Part shown: positions 25,356 through 33,413 of the stretch, piece after piece | Layout: every line of letters begins with the position of its first letter | How positions within the stretch are numbered: position 1 is the stretch's first letter | NCBI RefSeq assembly: GCF_045446075.1 | Contig: NZ_JBJJBQ010000004.1 | Location: 263,722 to 327,721 of the forward strand | Reading direction: 5' to 3' | Length of the DNA: 64,000 bases | DNA from: Flavisericum labens | GTDB taxonomy: Bacteria; Bacteroidota; Bacteroidia; Flavobacteriales; Flavobacteriaceae | Translations under genes and position numbers: made by a program | Notes under the pieces: model-generated | The model's database searches: none | What the model was told of the DNA's origin: nothing | The model's input: the letters and a program-made list of their open reading frames with translations, nothing else

Positions 25356-26476
25356 CTAATTCTTTTTTTTCTATTGGTTTCGTAATCTTCAAAAATCATT
25401 TCTCCTAAACCTTTTAGGCCGGTGTAAAATGCTTTGCCTTGATTGGCATGAGCAAACTCCCTAACAAATTGCATTAAATATGGGTCTTTTGCAATCATAA
25501 ATGTGGTTATAGGAATGTGCAATTTTCTGGCTTGTTGGGCCATCATATAACATTTGTTGGTAATCTTAGGGTTTAATCCAAAGCTATCCTTAAAATATTC
25601 GCCATTAGGCAACCTCAAGCAACTTGGTTTACCATCTGTTATCATGAAAATTTGTTTGTTGGTGTTCCGTTTTCTTCGGAGTAAATCCATAGCCAACTCC
25701 AACCCTGCTACTGTATTCGTGTGATAAGGCCCTACTTTTAAATAGGGCAAATCTTTTATTTCAATTTGCCAGGCATCATTACCAAACACTAAAATATCTA
25801 AGGTGTCCTTTGGATATCGAGTGGTAATCAGTTCAGCTAATGCCATAGCTACTTTTTTGGCGGGAGTAATTCGGTCTTCACCATAAAGAATCATACTGTG
25901 GCTAATATCAATCATCAAAACCGTACTCATTTGGGATTTATGAAGTGTTTCCTCAACCACCAAATCGCTTTCCGAAAGGGTAAAATCCGCAATACCGTGA
26001 TTTATTTGTGCATTTTTCAAGCTTTCAGTCATGGATACTTTGTCCAGCGCATCACCAAATTGATAGTTTCTAAAATCTCCTGTATGCTCATCGCCTATTC
26101 CAGGACTTTTACTTCTATGGTTACCTTGACCGCTTCGCTTAATCTTACCAAATATTTGGTCTAAGGCCTGTTGACGAATAGCGCGTTCTGTTTTAGCCGT
26201 AATCGCAAGGCCTCCACTGCCATCGGGATTAATTTCTTCGCGTAAATAACCTTTCTTTTTAAGGTCTTCAATAAAATCTTCAATGGTATATTCTGGAGTC
26301 GTTAAACTATATTCCTTGTCCAGTTCGCGCAACCAATCGATGGCTTCATCAAAATCACCAGAGGTGTGGGTAATCAATTCCTTGAAAATATCGAAAAGTT
26401 TGTCGAAAGGAGATTGATTTGGTGCCTTATAGCTTTTAAAAACAAATCCTTTTTTAAATGTATGTTTTTGTTCCAT
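25349..26476 (-). CDS. VWA-domain protein, partner of the MoxR-type ATPase
   Basis: A 375-residue protein with a C-terminal von Willebrand A domain. The metal-binding MIDAS motif is DISHS near residue 198, followed by the TDG segment in FMITDGKPS near 285. The N-terminal 130 residues are charged and probably helical. No signal peptide is seen, so it is likely cytoplasmic. MoxR-VWA pairs act as chaperones for metal insertion or complex assembly; the target is unknown here. It lies upstream of the ATPase on the same strand. Confidence 0.85.
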   Translation of the reverse strand: MEQKHTFKKGFVFKSYKAPNQSPFDKLFDIFKELITHTSGDFDEAIDWLRELDKEYSLTTPEYTIEDFIEDLKKKGYLREEINPDGSGGLAITAKTERAIRQQALDQIFGKIKRSGQGNHRSKSPGIGDEHTGDFRNYQFGDALDKVSMTESLKNAQINHGIADFTLSESDLVVEETLHKSQMSTVLMIDISHSMILYGEDRITPAKKVAMALAELITTRYPKDTLDILVFGNDAWQIEIKDLPYLKVGPYHTNTVAGLELAMDLLRRKRNTNKQIFMITDGKPSCLRLPNGEYFKDSFGLNPKITNKCYMMAQQARKLHIPITTFMIAKDPYLMQFVREFAHANQGKAFYTGLKGLGEMIFEDYETNRKKRIRG

Positions 26477-26564
26477 AGCTGTATAAAATTACTGTTTTTT
26501 TATACAACGTGGGAACAAATGCCATTAGATTTATTTATGGCACAAAAAGTTAGACATATAGGTA

Positions 26565-27242
26565 TTATTTAGCTCGCCTTAAACCTTCTAAATCTACAAT
26601 TTTTATGTGCTTTCCTGTGGTAGAAATAAGTCCTTCTTTTTTAAATTGAGATAGTACGCGGATGGCAGATTCGGTTGCCGTTCCCACAATATTGGCATAA
26701 TCTTCTCGAGAAAGTAATACACTTAATGTTTTATCTGGGTTAACGCCAAAGCTGTCGTGAATATAAATTAAGGTTTCTGCCAAACGCTGCCTAACCGATT
26801 TTTGAGCCATGTTTACTATAATATCATCCGACTCCTTAAGGTCTCTGGCCATTTCCTGCAAAACGTCAAAAGAAAATTTGGGATTGTTTTGAAGATCGTC
26901 AATAATTTCACTTTTAGGAATAAAACAAACTTCCATATCGATTAAGGCTACTGCTTGCAAATTTGAAGTTTCGCCAGAAATAAGTGAACGCTGACCAAGC
27001 AAGTCGCCCTTGACTACCATTTTTACAATTTGGTCTTTTCCGTTTTCGCTTAACTTTGATAATTTACAAATACCATCTTTTACGCAATAAACGCCATTGA
27101 CTACTTCGCCTTCTTCAAAAATAACCTCTCCCTTCTTTATGGTTTGCTGAGTTTTGCAACCCGAAATACGTACCAATTCTGCCTTGGTTAGTGATTTTAA
27201 AGCGTTAAACTGTTTTATTATACATTGCTCGCATTTTCCCAT
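26565..27242 (-). CDS. Crp/Fnr family regulator with possible Fe-S cysteines
   Basis: A 225-residue cyclic-nucleotide-fold regulator with a C-terminal winged helix. Cysteines stand at residues 4 and 7 (CEQC), 29 and 58. Another, near residue 105 in EVCFIPK, sits in the same context as the essential Cys122 of E. coli Fnr (VCEIPF). The spacing Cys4-x2-Cys7 fits Cys20-Cys23 of Fnr, but the Cys29 equivalent is missing and only another cysteine is available. The recognition helix TESAIRVL keeps the Glu and Arg that read TGA. It is the best candidate to bind the TGAY-N4-RTCA sites at five promoters here. Oxygen sensing is inference. Confidence 0.9.
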   Translation of the reverse strand: MGKCEQCIIKQFNALKSLTKAELVRISGCKTQQTIKKGEVIFEEGEVVNGVYCVKDGICKLSKLSENGKDQIVKMVVKGDLLGQRSLISGETSNLQAVALIDMEVCFIPKSEIIDDLQNNPKFSFDVLQEMARDLKESDDIIVNMAQKSVRQRLAETLIYIHDSFGVNPDKTLSVLLSREDYANIVGTATESAIRVLSQFKKEGLISTTGKHIKIVDLEGLRRAK

Positions 27243-27297
27243 ACCTGTGGTTTTTATTTAAAATAAATGCACTGAATAAAATTCACCAAAAGTTATT

Positions 27298-28137
27298 TTA
27301 ATGCAAAACTAAAAAAGGGACGTCTTTATAATAACTAACTTTATTTACAGACGCTTGGAATAATATCCTTTGAAAATAGTTTAGATTTTTAGCTAACATA
27401 GCTATTAAATTAATTCCTTTTGAATCAACAAATTCCTGAACGGCGTTTTCTATGTGACTATTTGTTAAAAAATGAAAACTGTGTTTTTGGTTGTTAAAAA
27501 AATCACCCAAAAACTCTTTGTTTTTTTGTTGGTCTTCGTTTAGGTTAACACCTCTTTTGTTAACCTGCAAAATGTTCAATTCCCCTTTACTTTTATCAAC
27601 AACATCTATTATAGGCTGTAAAATATCTGGGTGGTAAAAAATTGAAAAATCGGTAGGAAACGCTATTTCTTTTGGCTCAATATACTTAGCGTTTTCTGGA
27701 ACAACCAATGTTGTACACTTTACTTTTGTAATGACATTGCCCGCATTTGAGCCAATTGCAAACCCATTGACACCGGAGGCTCCTTTTGTTCCCATAACAA
27801 TAAAATCAATTCTATTGAGTGCAACTTGTTCTCTAATAGAATCTACAAGGTTATTTTGGTCTGAAATTGTAAAGAACCTATGGTTGGGGTTTTTAGGAAA
27901 ACTACCCTTAATACGTTCTACCGTTTCTTTTAAAAAAACTTTTGAAGGTTTGGTTAGCATTTTTGAAGCGACACCATTGTTCTGCCCACATAAGTTTTGG
28001 GCTGTTTCTAAAGTACGAGCCGAATTAACGTGCAATAAATAGAAATTACATGGTGATTTTTCAAAAAAATGGAGGGCATATTCGATTGCATTCCAGGAGT
28101 TTTCTGAAAAATCTGTAGGTATCAAAATATTCTTCAT
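27298..28137 (-). CDS. Tandem-domain universal stress protein (UspA family)
   Basis: About 279 residues forming two Usp domains; the first begins MKNILIPTDFSENS and contains MGTKGASGVNGFAIGSN, a nucleotide-binding loop of the G-2x-G-9x-GS type. The second half is more diverged. An ATG at 28173 would extend the protein by 12 residues. It lies upstream of the -7 element at 28159-28166, so the start is the ATG at 28137. The promoter has the conserved Crp/Fnr box, linking it to low-oxygen stress. Confidence 0.88.
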   Translation of the reverse strand: MKNILIPTDFSENSWNAIEYALHFFEKSPCNFYLLHVNSARTLETAQNLCGQNNGVASKMLTKPSKVFLKETVERIKGSFPKNPNHRFFTISDQNNLVDSIREQVALNRIDFIVMGTKGASGVNGFAIGSNAGNVITKVKCTTLVVPENAKYIEPKEIAFPTDFSIFYHPDILQPIIDVVDKSKGELNILQVNKRGVNLNEDQQKNKEFLGDFFNNQKHSFHFLTNSHIENAVQEFVDSKGINLIAMLAKNLNYFQRILFQASVNKVSYYKDVPFLVLH

Positions 28138-28158
28138 GCGCTTTTTCTTCTTATAAAA

Positions 28159-28201
28159 CAAAGGTAAAAGCATGCCATTTAATGAAATATGACCAAAATC
28201 A
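28159..28201 (-). promoter_or_regulatory. uspA promoter with Crp/Fnr-type activator site
   Basis: The minus-strand -7 element is TACCTTTG (28166-28159) and the box is TGATTTTGGTCA (28201-28190). Their distance, 36.5 bp from centre to last G, is exactly that of the pflB promoter. Confidence 0.78.
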
Positions 28202-28224
28202 TAATTCTCCCAAACTTGAAAAAT

Positions 28225-29280
28225 TTAGCTTATTTCTTGAAGTTTGTTAATGTCTAATATTCTGATATTTCTACCTTCAATTTCAATAAGGCCTGAATCC
28301 TTAAAGCGGGAAAGTGTCCTTATTAAACTTTCAATAGCAACCCCGGCAACACTTGCCAAATCGTTTCTGGAAATTCTGATGGCCTCATCGGGTTTTCTAT
28401 CCAGTTTTTCCGCAAACTTTAAGATGGTTGTAGCTGTTCTCCTTTTTACGGAGCTGTATGCCATTTCCAGCAATTGATCTTTAACATTTGTAATGTCTTC
28501 GGTTAATAACTGAATGAGTTCTAACGTAACATCATGATTGGTTTCAAGTACATTTTTAAGCTTACTTTTTGAAATAGCGACCAATTTTGATTCTTCTACC
28601 GCTGCAGCCGTTTCTTGGTATGGTGTATTTTGGGTGAAGGATGTGTAACCAAATAAATCATCTTCCTTATAGAGAGCAGTTGTAAGGTCTTTTCCATTTT
28701 CATCTAATTTATGGCATTTTACCAATCCTTTAGATATCAAATAAATATAATTTGAGTTTTGACCTTCTTCGTAAATGACATCTCCTTTATTGTAGCTTAT
28801 CTCATCGCCATTGTCATCAAAAAAATTTTTCAAATCGTTAAGCGTTCTAAGCTCTCCATCTGAAGGTTCAGTTACTACAATTTTATCCTCCTCATTATTG
28901 TCCTTTAAGATGGCCGCTTTGGCTAAACGGCTTTCTATGGCGCTTATAAGTTCATCTTCCTCAAATGGCTTGGTAATGTAATCGTCCGCTCCTAAATCCA
29001 TTCCTTTTCTAACATCCTTGCGCTCGGTTTTTGCGGATAAAAATATAAACGGAATATGTTTGGTACTATCATTTTTCGCTAATTCTCCCAAAACGCCATA
29101 ACCGTCCAATTCGGGCATCATAATATCACAAACCACTATATCGGGTAAATTGGTTTTAGCAGACTCAACCCCCGCTTTACCATTGGGTGCTGTTGTAACC
29201 GAATAATTAGCCAATTCCAGCAATTCTGCCGTATTCTCCCTTAAAATGACATCATCTTCTATCAATAATACTTTTTTCAT
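28225..29280 (-). CDS. Response regulator fused to a Crp/Fnr output module (REC-cNMP-HTH)
   Basis: A 351-residue protein. Residues 1-120 are a receiver domain with the phosphoacceptor Asp in VVCDIMMPELDG near 52 and the KPF lysine near 103. Residues about 150-270 are a cyclic-nucleotide-like fold, and 280-351 a Crp-type winged helix with recognition sequence AIESLIRTLSRF. Phosphorylation therefore probably controls a Crp-like DNA-binding domain. It is co-transcribed with the sensor kinase (10-bp gap). Its recognition helix keeps Glu and Arg like the Fnr-like protein, so it could share the TGAY-N4-RTCA sites. Confidence 0.92.
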   Translation of the reverse strand: MKKVLLIEDDVILRENTAELLELANYSVTTAPNGKAGVESAKTNLPDIVVCDIMMPELDGYGVLGELAKNDSTKHIPFIFLSAKTERKDVRKGMDLGADDYITKPFEEDELISAIESRLAKAAILKDNNEEDKIVVTEPSDGELRTLNDLKNFFDDNGDEISYNKGDVIYEEGQNSNYIYLISKGLVKCHKLDENGKDLTTALYKEDDLFGYTSFTQNTPYQETAAAVEESKLVAISKSKLKNVLETNHDVTLELIQLLTEDITNVKDQLLEMAYSSVKRRTATTILKFAEKLDRKPDEAIRISRNDLASVAGVAIESLIRTLSRFKDSGLIEIEGRNIRILDINKLQEIS

Positions 29281-29290
29281 GTGTCTATTT

Positions 29291-30535
29291 TTATTGTTTT
29301 GCCCTGTTTGGTATTACAAATATAAATTCGCTTCCTCTATTTTCTTTGCTTTTAAAACTTATAGTACCTCCTAGATGTTCCAAATGACTTTTTACTATGT
29401 TTAAACCGATGCCCGTCCCTTGAGTTAACAATGCATTTTCGGCCCTGAAATAACGATTAAATATTCTTACTTGGTCTTTTTCAGGAATACCTATTCCGTT
29501 ATCTTTAATTTTGAAGGTAGTGTACTCATCGTCTTGCTTTATTTTTATATCCACCAACGTGTTTTCAGATGAATATTTAATAGCATTATTCACTAAGTTT
29601 GACAACGCTAGTTCAAGTATTTTCTCGTCTTGAAACAGTGAGTACTCGTCAATATTTTCGGGATAGTTAATAGTCTGCCCCTCTTTTAAAAGCATGTTTG
29701 CATTATAAACCACTTCGTTGACCACCTTACTTATTTTAAAGGTGCTGAATTTATAATTAACTTTGCCTGTTTCGAGCTTTTCAATCGACAAGAAATCGTT
29801 TAAAATATTGTTTAAGTAGTGAACTTTGTCTGATATAGTCTTTATGTGTTTATCTCTTCTTTCCTGTTGCTCGGTTAACTTATACTTTCCAAGCAACATG
29901 GCTGATGTTAAAATACCGCTTAAAGGCGTTTTAAACTCATGAGATACAAGGGATAAAAACTTGGTTTTCAACTCATTAAGCTCCATTTCTTTTTTTAATG
30001 CTTCCTTAGTTTTATTCTGGGCTACAATACGTTTTTTAATTTCGGCATCGCGCTCTGAATTAACAGTTTTTAAACTTTCTACGGTGTTACTCAATTCTTT
30101 CGTGCGCTCTTCAACTTTTTTCTCTAGTTCCGCATTAAGTTCTTGCAATTCCAACTCTTGTTGTTTTCTTATGGAAATATCTATGACCAAAGCCATAACA
30201 TAAGATTTACCGCCTATTTCTAATGGATTCAAACCTGCCTCAACAGGAAATATACCACCATCTTTGTGGGCACCATACAAATCGCGTCCACGCCCCATTT
30301 GCCTACTTTCATTCTGCTCCATGAAGCCTTCAACATGAGCTCCGTGAGAGGCACGAAACTTTTGTGGAATCAAAACATCTAGCTTCTCATATAAAAGTTC
30401 TTTCTTCTTATAACCAAACATACGTTCCGCTGAAATATTGACCGCTACAATTTTTTGCTCGCTATCTACTACAATAACGCCCTCCGAGACGGTCTCAAAA
30501 AGCACATTAAAAACATTTTTTTCGTCTTGAAACAT
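29291..30535 (-). CDS. PAS-domain sensor histidine kinase
   Basis: A 414-residue kinase without obvious membrane helices. An N-terminal PAS domain (residues about 8-125) resembles that of FixL, with GRGRDLYG and DGGIFPVE. A coiled coil (130-190) follows, then HisKA with the phosphoacceptor in SLVSHEFKTPL and HATPase with NNAIKYS and GTGIGLNIV. At the place where FixL carries its haem-ligating His I read Arg (ESRQMGRG), so haem binding by the same residue is not expected. It is the cognate kinase of the REC-Crp regulator. Confidence 0.92.
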   Translation of the reverse strand: MFQDEKNVFNVLFETVSEGVIVVDSEQKIVAVNISAERMFGYKKKELLYEKLDVLIPQKFRASHGAHVEGFMEQNESRQMGRGRDLYGAHKDGGIFPVEAGLNPLEIGGKSYVMALVIDISIRKQQELELQELNAELEKKVEERTKELSNTVESLKTVNSERDAEIKKRIVAQNKTKEALKKEMELNELKTKFLSLVSHEFKTPLSGILTSAMLLGKYKLTEQQERRDKHIKTISDKVHYLNNILNDFLSIEKLETGKVNYKFSTFKISKVVNEVVYNANMLLKEGQTINYPENIDEYSLFQDEKILELALSNLVNNAIKYSSENTLVDIKIKQDDEYTTFKIKDNGIGIPEKDQVRIFNRYFRAENALLTQGTGIGLNIVKSHLEHLGGTISFKSKENRGSEFIFVIPNRAKQ

Positions 30536-30693
30536 CGAAATAAATCTTTAGTGTAATTATTTAAATAAAAACAACAGTTGTCTCAAACCAAGTAAATATC
30601 TGAATGGATTATAATTAACATTTTTGTTATTGTTTGGGTTAAAATTTGTCATGCACCTTTAAAAATTGAAGTTATGTAAAAATATATAAAACA

Positions 30694-30736
30694 TGACAAA
30701 TATCATATTTATAAACAAGTTGTTTTTTGATTTTTG
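30694..30736 (+). promoter_or_regulatory. ccoI promoter with Crp/Fnr-type activator site
   Basis: Box TGACAAATATCA (30694-30705) lies 36.5 bp, centre to last G, before the -7 element GATTTTTG (30729-30736), which differs from TAnnTTTG at one position. The weaker -7 element fits dependence on an activator. Confidence 0.78.
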
Positions 30737-30761
30737 CCCAAGGTATAAATGAGCAAATATT

Positions 30762-33137
30762 ATGGAGCATAAAACATGTTTCCACTGCGGACTGCATTCC
30801 GCTTCTTCCGATATTATTTTCGATAACAAATCGTTTTGTTGTAACGGGTGTAAAACCGTTTACGAGATTTTTAGCGTAAACGACCTTACCTGCTATTACG
30901 ATTTACAGCAAGCCCCAGGTGCCACGCCAAAAGACATTGAAGGTAAATATAACTTTTTGGAAAACGAAAAGATTATTGAGCAGTTGCTTGAATTTAATAG
31001 CGATGGCATACAAATTGTCACCCTATACATACCGCACATCCATTGTAGTTCGTGTATTTGGATATTAGAAAACCTAAACAAGTTAAGTCCGGATATCAAT
31101 TCATCTACGGTGAATTTTGGAAAAAAAACGGTACGAGTAACTTTTCAATCGGAATCACTTTCTCTAAAAAGATTGGTTACGCTATTAAGTAGCATTGGCT
31201 ATGAACCTTTTATAAGCTTAGACGATTACAGTGTTGGCAAAAAAGAAGTTAACCGCTCCTTAATTTACAAATTAGCCGTTGCTGGTTTTGCCTTTGGAAA
31301 TGTGATGTTTTTATCGTTTCCGGAATATTTTGAAGTAGGCGAATTTTGGCTCGAACAATTCAAACCGCTATTTAGGTGGCTTATGTTTGCGTTTTCTTTA
31401 CCCGTGGTTTTTTACTCGGCTCAAGATTATTTTGTTTCAGCTTTAAAAGGATTGAAATCGCACATGCTTAACATTGATGTGCCTATTGCATTGGGTATTA
31501 TTGTTTTGTTCTTAAGGAGTTCAATTGAAATCATGTTCGATTGGGGTTCTGGCTTTTTCGATAGCTTAACCGGATTGGTTTTCTTCCTGCTCCTTGGGAA
31601 ATTTTTTCAGCAAAAAACCTATTCTTTTTTATCATTTGAACGGGACTACAAATCGTACTTCCCTATTGGAATTACAAAAATATTAGAGGAAGGTACAGAA
31701 GAATCCATACAGGTTTACGACATTGAAAAAGGCGATCGGCTTTTAATTAGGAATGAAGAGCTTATTCCCGTTGATTGTATTTTAATTAAAGGAAACGCCC
31801 AAATTGATTATAGCTTTGTAACCGGTGAATCGAAAACCGTATCAAAGCAATCGGGCGACAAACTTTTTGCAGGCGGAAAGCAGCTTTATGGCAGTATTGA
31901 GGTTGATGTTTTAAAATCGGTCGAGCAAAGTTATTTAACCCAACTTTGGAGCAACGATGTGTTCAAACAAGACAAAGAACTGTCATTCAACAACATTACA
32001 AACAGAATAAGTAAACACTTTACCCTAACCATCCTTTCCATCGCCATTTTATCCACATTATTTTGGCTAGTGGTAGATTCCAGCAAGGCGTTAAATGTAT
32101 TTACTTCGGTGTTGATAATTGCTTGCCCGTGTGCTATTGCATTAGCTGCTCCCTTTACGTTAGGCAATATTTTACGTATTCTAGGGAAAAAGAAATTTTA
32201 TCTCAAAAATGCTTCGGTTATCGAACAGCTTTCAAAAATAAACACCGTTATTTTTGATAAAACGGGAACCATTACAGCCAACAAAGAAACAAGTATAGAT
32301 TACGAAGGACTACAACTCACACAAGAAGAAGAAACCTTACTAAAGAGTACGTTACGTGGCTCTAACCATCCATTGAGTAGGTCGTTATACAACATTTTAA
32401 ACCAGCACAACATACTAACATTAGATGCTTACACTGAACATTTAGGCATGGGGATTGAAGCAACCTATAAAAATCAAAACATTAGAGTTGGCTCTGCCCC
32501 ATTTGCAGGCAATAAAAAGGATTTGTCAACACTTAACACAACTGTTCACGTTAGCACCAACAACATATATAAAGGCAAATTCACTTTCCATAACGCTTAC
32601 AGAAAAGGGCTTTCAAAATTGTTTAATCAACTTAAAAAAGAATTTGATTTGGTCATCCTATCTGGTGATAATTCAGGAGAAAAAGACAACTTAACGAAAT
32701 TGCTTCCTGGCAAAACCAAACTTATTTTTAACCAAAAACCAGAGGATAAACTAGATTATATAAAATACCATCAAACCGAGGGTGCTAAAGTGCTTATGGT
32801 AGGCGATGGCCTAAATGACGCTGGTGCCTTGGCTCAAAGCGATGTTGGTATTGCCATTTCTGAAAATGTAAATGTGTTTTCTCCAGCTTGCGACGCCATT
32901 TTAGATGCTTCAAAATTTAATCAATTATTCAAATTCATTAAAATCTCAAAATCGGCGATTAAAATTATAAAGTGGAGTTTTTTACTCTCTTTTATTTACA
33001 ACTGTATTGGGTTGTATTTTGCTGTAACCGGACAATTAGCACCTGTTGTTGCAGCCGTTTTAATGCCTCTAAGTTCTATTAGTATTGTGGTTTTCACCAC
33101 TATTGCCAGTAACATGACAAGTAAAAAACTAGATTAA
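30762..33137 (+). CDS. ccoI: Copper-transporting P1B-ATPase CcoI (FixI) for cbb3 oxidase assembly
   Basis: A 791-residue heavy-metal P-type ATPase. The N-terminus has a cysteine-rich zinc-ribbon-like part (CFHCG, CCNGC), and then a metal-binding domain with HCSSC near residue 93. The transmembrane CPC motif is in ACPCAIALAAP near 454, and the phosphorylation motif is DKTGT near 498. The GDGLND hinge is near 684. It delivers copper for the binuclear centre of the oxidase encoded next. It has its own low-oxygen promoter and a second one between it and ccoS. Confidence 0.93.
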   Translation: MEHKTCFHCGLHSASSDIIFDNKSFCCNGCKTVYEIFSVNDLTCYYDLQQAPGATPKDIEGKYNFLENEKIIEQLLEFNSDGIQIVTLYIPHIHCSSCIWILENLNKLSPDINSSTVNFGKKTVRVTFQSESLSLKRLVTLLSSIGYEPFISLDDYSVGKKEVNRSLIYKLAVAGFAFGNVMFLSFPEYFEVGEFWLEQFKPLFRWLMFAFSLPVVFYSAQDYFVSALKGLKSHMLNIDVPIALGIIVLFLRSSIEIMFDWGSGFFDSLTGLVFFLLLGKFFQQKTYSFLSFERDYKSYFPIGITKILEEGTEESIQVYDIEKGDRLLIRNEELIPVDCILIKGNAQIDYSFVTGESKTVSKQSGDKLFAGGKQLYGSIEVDVLKSVEQSYLTQLWSNDVFKQDKELSFNNITNRISKHFTLTILSIAILSTLFWLVVDSSKALNVFTSVLIIACPCAIALAAPFTLGNILRILGKKKFYLKNASVIEQLSKINTVIFDKTGTITANKETSIDYEGLQLTQEEETLLKSTLRGSNHPLSRSLYNILNQHNILTLDAYTEHLGMGIEATYKNQNIRVGSAPFAGNKKDLSTLNTTVHVSTNNIYKGKFTFHNAYRKGLSKLFNQLKKEFDLVILSGDNSGEKDNLTKLLPGKTKLIFNQKPEDKLDYIKYHQTEGAKVLMVGDGLNDAGALAQSDVGIAISENVNVFSPACDAILDASKFNQLFKFIKISKSAIKIIKWSFLLSFIYNCIGLYFAVTGQLAPVVAAVLMPLSSISIVVFTTIASNMTSKKLD

Positions 33138-33147
33138 AAATGAAACA

Positions 33148-33190
33148 TGACAAATGTCATATTTTTAAGAGAAGGATAAAATTATTTTTG
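33148..33190 (+). promoter_or_regulatory. ccoS-ccoNO promoter with perfect Crp/Fnr-type palindrome
   Basis: Box TGACAAATGTCA (33148-33159) extends to an ATGAC/GTCAT palindrome. The -7 element TATTTTTG (33183-33190) is perfect. The distance from box centre to last G is again 36.5 bp. Confidence 0.85.
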
Positions 33191-33210
33191 AACCATAACT
33201 TCAATTAGGT

Positions 33211-33399
33211 ATGAGTGTTATATACATTTTATTAGCTGTAAGCATTGTTGTGGCTATTGTTTTCTTTTTTGCCTTTGTTCTGGCGGTTAAAAAGGGGCAA
33301 TATGACGATAGCTACACCCCATCTGTCCGTATGCTTTTTGAGGACGAACTGGTGAAAGAAAACGCAAAAAAATCAATACAAACTAACAAAGATCAATAA
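33211..33399 (+). CDS. ccoS: cbb3 oxidase maturation protein CcoS
   Basis: A 62-residue protein with one N-terminal membrane helix (residues 3-27) followed by the short hydrophilic tail typical of CcoS, which is needed for cofactor insertion into cbb3 oxidase. It lies 14 bp before the fused ccoNO gene. Confidence 0.88.
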   Translation: MSVIYILLAVSIVVAIVFFFAFVLAVKKGQYDDSYTPSVRMLFEDELVKENAKKSIQTNKDQ

Positions 33400-33413
33400 C
33401 CAAAATCACACAA

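Noticed and set aside
25246..25392. Upstream extension of the AAA+ protein to an ATG at 25392
   Set aside because: The extension translates an interspersed hairpin repeat and overlaps the VWA gene by 44 bp; the ATG at 25245 begins the conserved protein.
29291..30535. FixL-type haem oxygen sensor
   Set aside because: The PAS domain resembles FixL, but the position of the haem-ligating His appears to be Arg, so a haem sensor cannot be claimed.
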